From: Phaseolus vulgaris
Taxonomy: Eukaryota; Streptophyta; Magnoliopsida; Fabales; Fabaceae
NCBI RefSeq assembly: GCF_000499845.2
Contig: NC_023758.2
Coordinates: 37,032,108-37,096,107, forward strand
Direction: 5' to 3'
Length of the DNA stretch: 64,000 nt
The notes under the pieces were generated by a model. It was not told the DNA's origin, searched no databases, and was given only the letters and a program-made list of their open reading frames with translations. A program made the position numbers and the translations under genes. Position 1 is the first letter of the stretch. Each line of letters opens with the position of its first letter. Shown in pieces: positions 1-13,600 of the stretch.

Positions 1-295
1 AATGAGATGAAAATTTTGGAGGAATCCTTCCTTCACCTCATAACTTATTCTTGTACCTCCATAAAAAAAGTGAAATGACAATTTTACCCTCTTCTTCATC
101 TTTTTCATTGAGCACCCATCTTCCCCTTCTCAGCCACAACAATCCCTACCTCCAACTTCCATCGTTACAACTTCCCACCTCCAAGGACATCGTTGCAGTA
201 GCTCCCACCTCTAGCGTCATCAACACAATACCTCCAACGTCTAGCACCACTGCCATAACAACCTCTCACCTACACCGTTTAAGCAAATAAAAAAT

Positions 296-462
296 GTATT
301 TTAGATTGTACAATTCAAAATCTAGAATACAATGTATTTAAAATTCTAGAATTCAAAATACAATGTATTCCAGATTCTAAAATTCAGAATACAATGTATT
401 ATGGATTCTAGAATTCAGAATACAATGTATTATGGATTCTAGAATTCGGTACACATTGTAAT
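296..462. repeat. 31-bp tandem repeat with a palindromic core
   Basis: Four consecutive 31-bp units start at 339, 370, 401 and 432, preceded by a longer variant at 301-338. Each unit carries the core ATTCTAGAATTC followed by AGAATACAATGTATT. The core contains the palindrome ATTCTAGAAT, and the units differ at only a few bases. Decayed inverted forms of the same words (for example TTGTATTCCAAATTCTAC) continue to about 610, so the whole 296-610 block may be one small satellite-like or MITE-derived patch. Confidence 0.75.
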
Positions 463-2310
463 CTGAATTGTAAAATTTGAAAAACATACTGGAATTTATA
501 TTTTGGATTGTAGAACTTAAATACAATTCATAATGCAAATTTTGTATTCCAAATTCTACAATTCAGAATACAAAATTTGCATTTTGAATTGTAAAATTCA
601 AAATGAGCAATTTTGATATTTTTGAAAATATGGGGTGCTAGAAGAAACTATAAAGATGCATGAAGAAGATAAAGCTCTTAACAAAAAAAGCCCACCAAAT
701 GGCCTTGGACTTGAGAACAAATAAGGAAATGGTGTTTCTTCTTGCATTCCCAACAATTTTCGACCCGCACGCCATCTTTTTTTGAAAAGACTATTTTACT
801 CCTTTTAAAAATGACTTCCAAATTACTCTTTTTCAAAATGTTTCCATAACATACTTTCTGGAACACATTTTATGAATTCCGGATTTACTATTCCATCCAT
901 CATAAGTCAAAAAATGGGTTTCAAAAATAATATTTTGAAATGTTTTTTTTTCTCCAAATTTTCTATTCCAAAAATACCTTTTGCTTATACCTCCTATTTT
1001 GAAATTATCCAAAACTATGAAAGATAATTTGAATATTTTAAAGAAGGTAGGAATGTAGGAAGAAAAATGTTGAATTGTAGTAAGTAACACTCATAAAGAG
1101 TATCACCCTTCATAAAGAAAATGGATGTTAGGATGGATAAAACCACTTCATCTTTATAAATAAATTTATAAATAAAAATAGTAGAGTACGAGTAAATGAA
1201 AGAAAGACACATTTTTATAAATAAATTTATTTTTTTATTATAACTATATTCAGTAAAAGTTAATTGTAAATTACCAAAAAACTTAAATCTTAGAATTAGT
1301 CACAAATCTGATTTTCAATTGAACGAACAATCCAAACCCGATTAACAATACTGCTATGAACTAATATCAAATAACAATATCCAAATATAGTTCCTTAATT
1401 ACAACTTTTTTTTCCAAACCTCAAATATTCATCACATTTTCTCTCTATTATGTTGTGAAGTAAAAAATTTAAAATAGTTTAAATCTTAATAAGTTGGATA
1501 TAATTGGCTTCATGAAATACCACGGGCAAGGATCCAAACACAACACAATCCTTCCAAATAGAAGATTTTCATGAACTTAAATAATGACAAACAAAAAGAT
1601 TAAAAATAAAATAAAATTCTAGCACGTGTCGTCCATAATTTAGCAATAATAATAACTAGAATCTGTGCATGGTGTAACCAAAATATAAATGCATATTTTT
1701 ATATAATTGAATATAAGTTATAAAATATATTTGATTAAATTCATAATAAATAAATATAGTGTACCATTAAAGTGATATATATGATTTTGTTCAATTGTTT
1801 ATTTTTTTTAAATTGATTAATTTAAAGATAAAGATAAGATGGTAGATTGAAAGATATGAATGATTAAAGTAAATAAATAAATAAATATACATGTAAATAG
1901 TGGTAATTTGAGCTGATTTTTTTTTTGCAATGCTTCATCATACGATAACGAGATCCCAATTTATTGGATTTGAAGGTTATTTTCAATTTAAAACAATCAA
2001 AATAATATAGGTATTGCATTAAATAATTTAAGCAACTAGAATGTATACTAATTCTTAGATAAAACAATGATAGTATGAATCTCATTATGAACCACGATAA
2101 ACCATAAACACGAATTATGATAAATAATAAATACAAGTATTCACAATAAATAAGTAAGAAGAAATGCAGGAAAAGCACAAACCACATCTATAACTACAAA
2201 TGATGTAGTAGAATGTAAAGAGAATGACGATAACTCTATATTAGAATGAAGATTTTGCTGTTGGAGAAGAGAGCATAGGATTACAAGGAAGAGACTTATT
2301 ATGTCACTTG

Positions 2311-2401
2311 AAATTAAAAGTGACATAGTAAATAAATTATTATAATGGTTCTCCATTGAACAAGTATAGTGAATACTTACTATGTCACTTCTAATTTTAA
2401 C
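2311..2401. repeat. Short inverted repeat, MITE-like
   Basis: The arm AAGTGACATAGTAA (about 2318-2331) is repeated in inverse orientation as TTACTATGTCACTT (about 2379-2392). The match extends outward through an AATTA/TAATT segment, giving about 22 bp of imperfect inverted repeat around a 45-bp middle. A further copy, TTATGTCACTT, lies just upstream at 2298. No target duplication is clear, so this may be a fragment of a DNA transposon end. Confidence 0.45.
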
Positions 2402-4678
2402 TGATATCATAAACTTCATATTTATTAATATCACCAAATCACTGTTCTATAATAGATAAACTTCGTCATAAGTGACTATTATATCTTATTTTTTATTAGT
2501 GTTAATTCATTAAAACAAAAATGAGATGTAGATCCAATAAAAAATAAACAATTAAAAATAATATGAAAATTAATAACGATAATAATTCTCATAATAAATA
2601 ACTATAATAAATTATTTCCGTGACTTATATATTTTAAGCGAAACTAATATTGTAATTTTAGGTAGTTTTTAAATGCTTTATGTATTTGTTTTAATCAACC
2701 ATAAAATCACAACCATTTCCCATGCGGTGGATATATTACTGAATCTTATTTCACTATCGTGTTTTCATATTTATTTTGTTTTATAATATAGTTGTTATTA
2801 CTAATCAATATGAAAAATAGAACAATAAAATGCAAGCAAAAATAAGGTATTTAAGTACCAAGATGCATTAAGTATTAAGACCATATAATACTGATAAAAA
2901 ATATTTAAATTTAATGGGATTTTATAAGACTGAAATTAATATATTTAGAAGAAAACACTTATTCTAAAAAGCATACCTTGCCATTTATTGTACAAGAATA
3001 GAAATATAGGTTTAGATTTGTATTGGACCCTAATTGACGTGATAGATATATGTGTGTATTTAAACTGTATTAAATTCTTTTATAACTGATTCCAATTCTA
3101 TGTTGAGAATAAAAATAGTATTGGATTATATATTCAAACCCTCACTAAATTTCTGCTTTGAAATGGTACTTTCACCAAATACATTGTCTGTAATGTACAA
3201 CAACCAGAAAAAAAAAACATTTTATAGGATCCTCTGTTTTGTTAAGAAATTCCAATAATGGAATTTTGGGTTTAAAAATTTGATAATTGAATATCTATAG
3301 TTGGTTAAAATAATAAGTGTATCAAAGTCAAACCAAATACTATAGTAATTAAAATAAATGAATGAGGATCATAATCAACCTCTAATCAGCATGATATTGA
3401 TTTCAAACTATATGATAAGAATTTATTGTAAGAATGATAGATTTTCCAGCAAAGATTCTTGATTGAGATGCCTTTGATTATTGTCGTTTTCTCTTTGACT
3501 TCGAAATGAATAAAATCTGTTGAAACCAAGCATTTTGAGAGTGTGTTTGAAATCCATTAGAAGAGCATCCAAAGGAGATATTGCATTTTCAATGCATAAA
3601 TGTAAAGTTGAGAGTGTTGGGTTGAATTCAACTCAGAGAAATTGATATTCAAACTCACATTAAATGTGTTTAGGATGTTGATTGGTTGGTTTGAAGGGGA
3701 GAAACTCTACATAACCTTGTATATTATCACCCTAAAACATCTTACAATACAAATTTACTTTAACAACACATTTAATTTAGTGACACATTATGTTTCATAG
3801 TACTACATTTTACAAAAGAGCATAAAATAATTAAATTTGAATACCATTCCATTGCAATGGCCATCACCATTACCCTGCTAACCACAACAACATAAGAAAA
3901 ATTACTCTATCATTAACTTCATACAAATTTGTACTAAAAAAATTCTAAAGACAAAATGTAATAACTGCTAGAATGAGTTCATTCGTTCATATTTCCCATT
4001 TCCACCAAAATCAAATGGATTAAAGATGGTAAAGTAAACCAATGTAGAAATGAACCTTCAATCAATGTTCTTCTCCTCGTATAACAAAACAGAAAAGAAA
4101 TTAACATTATACGTGCTATACCTTAAGAATACAGATACCAATCTCAGTACATGGCCATAAGGCCTGCACCGACACGACATCCCATGTTACCATTTTCAAA
4201 TTTTTATTTTAGTTTTTTTCTTCTAAAAAAAAGAAAAACGAAAGATCATTAATAGCGGTACCTGCGAAAAGAGTTGACGAAAGTGATTTTCCTTTTCATG
4301 CCTAGTGCCAACATGTATATAAATCATGAATTATTACTCCTCATCGTGAACAAAGTTGCGTCTTTGTTCTTCTTGTTTCCACGCGCTTTCGATTCTTTCA
4401 CTTTTTATTGTTTTTCTTTCATCTTGGTCCCAACTTTTCCTTCATTCCCCCAATCAGTCGCTTCAACCGAAACCCACTTCACAGATGACTTAAAGAGTGA
4501 TGCTTTCAAGCATGAGAAAACATTAATTGGTTTGGTCTGCGCTGAAGGGAAGGTGGGTGGGAGAAAGTTGGTTCCTTTTTAGGTTCAGGACATGTGGGTT
4601 TTGCTCCACTTTCATTGAAGGCATGAGTAATCATTTGGGGTTTAAGTATTGCTGTATCGGCTGCTAGTACTACTACTT

Positions 4679-7600
4679 ATGTTTCGGAGACTCAGATGGT
4701 TTGTGGGTCTGAATCATAAGAATTGGTCAACCAAAAGGTTGGTCAATGTTGAACACCAACATCCTGGCTCTGCAAGGCCAAACCAGTTGCCTGTGCTCGA
4801 TGCCGTGCACGAGGTTGCAATTTACATTCATAGGTTTCATAATCTTGACCTTTTTGAACAAGGGTAAGCACTAAGCTCCACTTTCTGTAGCATTCTTTTT
4901 CCTTGTGATACTCTTGTCGACTTTTCAGTTTTTTTTTATTCGTCTTTTATTCTTATTGTAGATGGTACAAAATCAAGATTACCATGAAACGGGAGGATGG
5001 TGAAGACTCCTATCCCGGGATTCCGGCGCGGGTTGTTCAGTATGAAGGTGATTTTTATTCCTAATCTCTTCAAGTGTTAGTGGTTAAGTGCATCTATTTT
5101 CTGTAGTTTAGTTTGTAGTAAGTTTTGCTGTATTAGACTAATTTACTTTGTTGAAGACATGAATTTCGGGTGCATTGAGATACTGTGGCGGTGTCATCAA
5201 GGTTGTGTCTTAGATCCGGGCAAAAACATGTTCTTTACATGGAAATTACGGTTGGTATTTGACATGGTAGTAAATAAGAAAGGGTAAAAGCATCTAAATG
5301 GCTACAAAATGATGATAAAACTCATTCTTCTCCAGCTCCTATTCAATCACTTAAAGAAATATATAGTTAGTACAATGACAAATCTTTAGTTCCCCGCACA
5401 ATCAGGTAACAGATAAAGGTAAGTTTGCATAAAACGATATGGGTTGGCCCAAACAAGAAAACACATGGTTAAGGATCCTTAGTCGCTGATTATTGGTCTG
5501 AGGCTCTTAAGCCATTTGACACCAAATATTGTTTGCACCACTAAGAGGGTGTGGTATCCACCAGAAATGAATGTCCCTGTATTCGACAAAAACTATTGCA
5601 GTTTAAAATAAAGCCAATTCCATCCAACCATTACTTGAAGGGTAGGCATGGTGGCACAAGGCAATTAAAAGATTATGCAACCTTGGCTTGAATTAAATTG
5701 TGTGTGCTTCCGCATTGACGAGGATGGCAACACGTGACCCAGGGATAAATGCATAGAGGAGAAACATTTCTAGCATTGGCAAGTTGGAAAAGACATTCAA
5801 ATTGATCAAAGGATTAGTCAACTCTTTTAGGGTTGAAGTAAAAGGAACTTTGATTTTGGGTAATGTTTGTGTACTGTTATTGTCATCGGCCAAGATCAAG
5901 AGGAGGTGGCCTTTGTAATGATGGTTGGTGTTGTACTTCTCTTGGTATTAAGACAAAAATCATGTTTACAATGAGAAGTCAACTCCTTTGGAGATGTATC
6001 TTTGAAACAAGGTTCTAATAGGAGATGTAAAGGATGTTTCCATTGGAGTGGTAGGAAGGGGCATGAGAGCTTCGACGAAAATCATTCATTTGGTCCTCTT
6101 ACAGCTTGGCAAGAGCCACAACTTTAGTCATCGATATGGTGAATTTCTGGTGAGAGACCAAAAATAAAAGCAACTCAAAAGGAACATTGGAGCTAACTTG
6201 ACACCACAATTGGGTAAACTCTAAAACTTGATGAGGTATTCATTGACAGTGCCGCATTGGGTAAGCTTGAACCAAGCTCCCTTTCATAGTAAGACAGAGT
6301 GAAACAAGACTCAAGAGCTTGCAACATGCCTTGCTACAAAGTGAGGAAACCATTGTGAAACATTCATTGATACCAACTCAGGGAAGGGCCATCCATGTGA
6401 ATGTAAGTGACCCTATTTGTTCTTCATCGGGAATGCCCTTATAATTTAAAAATTGTTGGATTTTGAAGATCTAACTCATAGGGTCAAGGCCGTTGAATTG
6501 AGGAAGGTCCATTTTGATAGGGGGGGGGGGGGGGTTGATGATGGTGAGGGGAAGCATGAGGAGAAGTAGTAAGTGAAGGCAATTGCTCAAGGATAGAATC
6601 AATGTTGTGTGATAGGTCTTGTTGGTTGTTAGTGAGGGTGGTTTGGTGTTGGGTAAGGGGGTCTATGGTGTCCTCAAGGTTGTTGGTGGCCAATTCGTAG
6701 GTACTGTGATCGGCCATGCAAGTTGGACTACTTGATATGGCATTGTAAAAAGAAAAGGTAAAGGTAGCTAAATGACTTCAAACTAAGAAAATTCATTATT
6801 CTCTAGCTTCTCTTCAATCATTTAGGGAATATATAGTCAGTACATTGACAACTCATTGGTTCCCTGCACAATCAAGTAACAAAAAGAATGGAAAGAATTG
6901 ATTCGGTTAGGCATTTATTCTTATTTTCCTACATGGCAGTGAACATAAACTAATTTTATTATTCACCAAGCAAAATCTTGATAGTAATTGGACATCTTTG
7001 TAACCTATTGATCCCTAATGATTGGGTTCGATTGCTAACAGTATTTCAAGGCAACTTATCGTCTTGTCGTGTATCCAATTGTAAGGAGCTTGTGAAAAAG
7101 TTTTTCGTACTAAATGAGGCATAAGGTGCTGTAATAAGTTTTCTTATTAAATGTATGTATTATTGATATTTGCTTGCAGAGGTTGCTAAAGTGGTTTATT
7201 CAGCCAATTTTAATATTTAAACAACCAAGAGATCAATATGCACACTAATTTTTTGTAGACTTGTGGCATGTGATATTTTAAAGCCTGGATTGTCATCCAT
7301 ATTTATTCCCTAGATGGTACCCAAGTAGCCCATCTAGATAGTCTAATCCCGGTAGATTTTTTGAGTTTTGATGATAACAAACACTAAACGTAATTTTATT
7401 GATATCAAATCAAGGTCACGAGTTCGATTCTCAGCAGAACAATTGTTGAAGGGGAGATTGTTGCAAGTGATACCAATTGTCCCGTGACGAAGGCCAGGTG
7501 GGCCAAGTCACAATCAAATCGTGATGTTTGGGCTGCCACACTCTTGAGTAGAAAGTGTTGCACCCTAATTGTCAGCTATAACTTTTGGTCTAGTGATAAG

Positions 7601-10600
7601 CACTCAATCCAACAATTCAAAATTACATGGATTATAAATAAGCCACACATCTCCATTTCAGTGCTTCACACTCTCCATCCCCAAATGCTTAGGGACAAAA
7701 ATTTGGCCCGAGTGTAAACTGTTGGAGATCCCACATCGACTAGAGATTAGAGCCTTTCATTGTATATAAGTGGGTGCAAACCTCAACCTTATGAGCCGGT
7801 TTTATGGGGTTGAGTTAGGCTTAAAGTCTACTTCGTAATATGGTATCAGAGCCATTTCGAGCCTATCCTAGCGAGTATTTGTTGGGCCTATCGTGCCACC
7901 CGCTATCCGGCCGCTATCGGATCACCCATAATATATAGTCTCACGCACGAGTTGGCAGTCTCGGCGTGAGGGGGTGTGTTGGAGATCCCACATCGACTAG
8001 AGATGAGCCGGTTTTATGGGGTTGAGTTAGGCTTAAAGTTGCTTCTCTGCCGCACAGAATTGTGCAGTGAAGGGTTTGTGAGTATGAAGTTTGTATGTAT
8101 TAAAGGAAAAGAAAGAATAGGGTAAATCCCTTGTGTATATTGAACACATAGGGTTATGTTTATATAGGAAAAAGAAACATATGGGCTAAGCCCATTACAT
8201 AAATATGAGATATCTAACAATATCTATAATATCTCATAATATCAAATAATATCTAATTATATCTAATAATATCTAACACTCCCCCTCAAGCTGGTGCATA
8301 TAGATCATATGTACCCAGCTTGTTACAAATGTAATCAATCCTAGGTCCTCGTAAGGGTTTAGTAAAAATATCTGCTAATTGATTATTTGAATTAACAAAC
8401 TCAGTCTTGATATCTCCTGATATAATCTTTTCTCGAATGAAATGACAATCAATCTCAGTATGTTTTGTCCTTTCATGAAAAACTGAATTTGAGCTAATAT
8501 GAAGAGCAGCCTGATTATCACATATCAGTGTCATTTGAGTAACCTCTCCAAATTGCAATTCTTTAAGTAACTGTTTAAGCCAAATAAGCTCACAAGTAGC
8601 CGAGGCCATAGCTCTATATTCTGCTTCTGCACTAGATCTTGCCACAACACTTTGTTTCTTGCTCTTCCAAGAGATCAAGTTATCACCAATGGAGACACAA
8701 TAACCAGAAGTTGACCTTCTATCAGATGGAGATCCTGCCCAATCAGCATCTGAATAACAAACGACTTTAGTATGGTTATTATGACCATATAACAAACCTT
8801 TTCCAGGAGAGCCTTTAATGTACTTCACTATACGAATGACTGCATTCCAATGATCTTCACATGGAGAATTAAGAAATTGACTCACCACACTGACTGCAAA
8901 GGAAATATCAGGACGAGTAACAGTGAGATAGTTCAATCTTCCAACTAATCTCCTGTACTTCTCAGGATCTGAAAGAGGCTCCCCCTGATTGGGTAGAAGC
9001 TTGACGTTGGGATCCATGGGAGTATCAACAGATTTCGAATTCATCAACCCAATTTCCTCCAAAATATCTAATGCGTATTTTCTTTGAGAGATAACAATAC
9101 CAGTATTGGATTGTGCTACCTCAATCCCCAAGAAATATCTGAGTTTGCCAAGATCTTTGGTCTGAAAGTGTTGACAAAGGTGTTGTTTTACTTGTGAGAT
9201 GCCATGGTGATCACTGCCTGTAAGAACAATGTCATCAACATATACTACAAGATAAATACACCTAGCACTCGAGTGACGATAAAAAACTGAATGATCGCCT
9301 TCACTACGAGTCATACCAAATTGTTGAACAACATTGCTAAATTTTCCAAACCAAGCCCTAGGAGACTGCTTGAGGCCATATAAGGATTTGCGAAGACGAC
9401 ATACCAATCCAGAAGACTCCCCTGAGCAACAAAACCGGGAGGTTGCTCCATATAAATTTCTTCCTGCAAATCCCCATTAAGAAAAGCATTTTTAACATCC
9501 AGTTGATAAAGAGGCCATTGTTGAAGAGCAGCCATAGCTATGAATAAGCGAACAAAGGCCATCTTTGCTACTGGAGAAAAAGTATCGCCATAGTCTAAAC
9601 AAAAAATTTGGGTATAACCCTTAGCCACAAGACGAGCTTTGAGACGATCAATAGTACCATCAGGACCAACTTTGATAGCAAAAATCCACCTGCAACCAAC
9701 AACAGATTTCCTAGATGGTAAAGGAACAAGTTCCCAAGTTCCATTATTCTGAAGCGCATTCATTTCATCAAGCATGGCCTGACGCCAACCAGGATGGGCT
9801 AAGGCATCACCTACAGATTTTGGAATGGATACAGAAGAAATAGACGAAAGACAGGTATAAAAGGGTTGAGATAGTCTATGGTAACTCAAAGCAGTATAAT
9901 GTGGAGAGGGATTACGAGTAGAACGTATACCTTTACGGATAGCAATAGGAAGATCAGGTTCAACAGTCGGAGGTTCAACTATAGGAGCCGGAGGGGGATG
10001 AGGTGTTGGCACCAGAATAGAGTTTGCTGATGGACGATGAGACGGTTGACGACGACTATACACCTGAAGAGTTGGCGGCGGCGGTGAATTGTTAGGTGCA
10101 CTAGGCACAACAAGAGGAATATTAACTTGATTAGATGAAGAAATTGAAGGAGAAGGACAAGACTTAAAGTAAAGGGAAGATTCACTGAAGGTGACATCTG
10201 CTGAAATAAAATAACGGTTTAAAGACGGTGAGAAACATTTATTTCCTTTTTGTGATCTAGTGAACCCTAAAAAGACACATTTGTGTGACTTAGGAGATAA
10301 TTTATCAAGACCAGGACTAAAATTATGAACAAAACATGTGGACCCAAAAACTTTGGGAGGTAAAGAGTGGAGAGGGTCATGTGGAAATAAAATAGAATGA
10401 GGAATTTTGTTATCTAAAACTGGAGATGGCATGCGATTAATGAGATAACATGCACTAAGAACAGCATCACCCCAAAAACGCTGAGGAACATCACCATGGA
10501 TTAAAATAGTACGAGTTGTTTCAACAAGATGTCTATTCTTGCGCTCAGCTACCCCATTTTGTTGAGGTGTATAAGCACATGAAGTTTGATGAAGAATACC

Positions 10601-13600
10601 ATGAGAAGCCATAAAATTTTTAAAAGAATGAGAAAGATACTCACGTCCATTATCACTGCGCAAAATTCGGATGGAAATTCCAAATTGATTTTTAATTTCA
10701 TTGTAAAATATTTGAAATATAGAAAACAACTTAGAACGGTTTTTCATTAAAAATACCCAAGTACATCTTGAATAATCATCAATAAAAGTAACAAAATACT
10801 GAAATCCTAAATTAGACTTAATACGACTTGGTCCCCAAATGTCAGAGTGAACTAAGGCAAAAGGAGATGAAGCACGTTGTGAGACACTACGAGGAAAAGA
10901 ACTACGAATGTGTTTCCCTAACTGACACGACTCACACGATAAAGTAGACACATTAGACAAACTTGGAACAAGCTGTTGCATCTTGGCAAGACTAGGATGA
11001 CCCAACCGAGCATGAATGAGAGATGGAGAATCCATAATTGCGCCAACATGTGCAGAGATCTGTAGTTGATAAAGTCCATGAGACTCACATCCGGTGCCAA
11101 TCATCCGTCCCGAACTCCGGTCCTGTAAAGTAACAGAATCTTTGGTAAAAGAAATAACACAGTCAAGGGAACGAGTGAGACGACTAATGGATAATAAGTT
11201 AAATGGAGACCCAGGGACATAAAGAACATTATCAATAGATAAAGATGAAAAAAGATTAATAGTACCAACACCATGTGATGGTACCCTATATCCATTGGCC
11301 ATGGTAACTAAAGGTAAATAACCCGTAGTAGATAAGGGAAGAGAAAAAAGATTTATTACCAGTAATGTGATCAGTGGCACCTGAATCTAGAACCCAAGGG
11401 CCATGGGAAGTGGAGTGAGTGAGGCCAACAAAAGATGTACCTGAATGTGCAACAGAAGCCGTGGAACTAGGGTTCTGACGATCCTCATACCATTTAAGAA
11501 ATTCATTGAAAATAGCAGGCTGGCTTGGGGTATCAATTGAAGTATGGTCCATGGTAGAAGGTTGCACAGGGGCAATTTGAGCAACCGCAACAGATCTAGG
11601 AGGACGACCATGTAAGGCATAACATCTGTCAATTTTGTGGCCAAGTTTGCCACAATGGTCACACTTGTGACGCCCTTTGCCCGGCTTGTGAGGGCGAGTA
11701 CGATCATTATGCTGAGATACTAAAGCAGAAGAGTCATCAACATGAGACGTTATATCAGCGGTGTGTTTACCTGGCACGCACAAAAGGGTAGAACAAGTGG
11801 AAGTAAAATTGGGCACAATAGGAGATCCCAAAATTTGATCACGAACGTGAGAATAATCATCAGGAAGACCATGTAAACCCAATAACATGAAGAACTTGGA
11901 TCTTTGTTCTAGTTCTTGAGAAGGAGTAGAGACAGGAGGTAATAACTCATTAAAATCATGAAGAAGAGCATGAAGTTTACCTAGATATTATGCCATTGTA
12001 CCATCAAGACGTTTGGGAGCAACAATTGTGAGAAGATTTTGACACACACCATAAAGACGTTGAGTATCATTGGTGTATAATAATTATGCTTGTTCCCAAA
12101 CTTCTGAACATGTTTCATAGGTACGAAAAATTTGTTTTAAAGATGAGTGAATGGTCGATTTGATTACAATGCATAATTGAGCATCAATTTTCGACCAACG
12201 AACAACCTCATTTTCAGCAAGAGTAGGATGAGTAAGATGATCAACATAACCTTGACTCTTAAGCCATAATTTAATATCTGATGCCCAAGTGTCATAATTG
12301 GTTCCATCCAATTTGTCAATGGAAAGATGAACATTGACGTAATTAGTATAAATAGATGAATTCGGCATAATGACTGAAGAAGAAGCCATAGTGGCAGCGG
12401 AAGCGGAAGAAGCCACAAAAGATAAGGACAAATCCAGTCACCGGTTAATTGGCGGGAGCAACAAAGATGAAGGCTCCGACAGCGATTCCGGCGAGATTCC
12501 GGCGGCGTATCCGGCGAAGGTCCGGCGAGACAGTGGGGGTGGTGGCTGGAAAATTCCAGTGAATAGTGGATTCACCAATAAAAATTGAACCCTAAACCCT
12601 AAACTCTAACGTTATGCTCTAGATACCATATTAAATGGGAAAAGAAAGAATAGGGTAAATCCCTTGTGTATATTGAACACATAGGGTTATGTTTATATAG
12701 GAAAAAGAAACATATGGGCTAAGCCCATTACATAAATATGAGATATCTAACAATATCTATAATATCTCATAATATCAAATAATATCTAATTATATCTAAT
12801 AATATCTAACAATTAGGTATACAACAAAAAATAATGTATATAAATGAGAGCAACACTCACTCCATGTGCTCTTTTTGTGGAGTTGAGTTGGACTCATACC
12901 TAAATTCTAAGAGTTGTGATTTTTTATAAAATAAGGGTCACTCAGGGTCTGTTCAAATAGTGGTATCTAGTGAATTCTGTCAGATTGAGTGATACATTTC
13001 TAGTTTTAGGAATTCAGAAGACAAACTTATATCAAATCAACATTGAATTGTTGGTTGGTATCTCTAATTGAGTTCAGGTACTATGGAATCAAACTCACAA
13101 TCATTGTCAGAATTCTACCATTTTTCATTTTCTAGATTGAGTGTCCAATTTTAATTTCAGTTAGCCATATTCAGAAATAAGTTATCTGCAACTAAATGGA
13201 TGCATGTATGCAAAGCAATTTGAACAGACCTGTACTTGTACTTTTGTGCATAGTTTTACTCAACTTTAGGTTATTGTATTGTAATACAGTTGAAAGAAAA
13301 ATATTGAATGTATTTCTGAATGTATCTTCAAATGTGATTACAATCTGAATTTATAGACTATTTACAACCTAATTAAGGAAAAAATAATAGGTAATTAAAG
13401 CTATACAAATCAAAACTCCAAAAGATACCAAATCTGTCCTAATAAATAGAAAATGGAATCTGCACTAATTATGGAATAATCTGCAACAAATACTTTCCTA
13501 ATGATCTCTTTAAGATGTACTGTTTTGAACCTCAGTACACTTTCAGTATACATGAACATGTATCACAAGCTTGATATGCTGAATATTATTTTTTCCTCTT

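Larger units (their letters stand above)
1..4270. other. AT-rich intergenic region, no gene recognised
   Basis: About 4.3 kb of AT-rich DNA upstream of the hydrolase gene. The open frames in it are short, low in complexity and resemble no family I know. It holds a 31-bp tandem repeat (296-462) and a short inverted repeat (2311-2401), listed separately. I see no other structured content. The promoter and 5' leader of the gene starting at 4679 presumably lie in its last few hundred bases, but I cannot place a start site. Confidence 0.6.
8103..12811 (-). mobile_element. Ty1/copia LTR retrotransposon, nearly complete but coding-defective
   Basis: The LTRs are about 175 bp (left 8103-8278, right 12636-12811). 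They look identical from GGAAAAGAAAG to AATATCTAACA. Only the two outermost bases of the left copy differ from the expected TG. On the minus strand, the primer site TGGTATCTAGAGC follows the 5' LTR (about 12617-12629), and the purine tract AGCTTGAGGGGGAG precedes the 3' LTR (8279-8292). Order of products on minus: gag, protease, integrase, reverse transcriptase, RNase H, which is the copia order. A short ATTA repeat flanks it (8099-8102 and 12812-12815), but no full 5-bp target duplication is clear. It sits antisense in intron 2 of the hydrolase gene. Confidence 0.9.

Noticed and set aside
51..290. Serine/threonine/proline-rich 79-codon frame at the left edge
   Set aside because: Low-complexity composition, ends at the repeat patch, with no promoter or family similarity; treated as chance.
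833..1212. Two overlapping minus-strand frames
   Set aside because: Short, hydrophobic by AT composition, no similarity, no start context.
4649..4678. Open frame upstream of the hydrolase ATG, opening with TTG
   Set aside because: There is no ATG in this stretch, and the conserved protein starts at the ATG at 4679 just before FRRLRW.
7400..7450. tRNA gene suggested by GAGTTCGATTCT
   Set aside because: Only a B-box-like word is present; no A box at the right distance and no cloverleaf can be formed.
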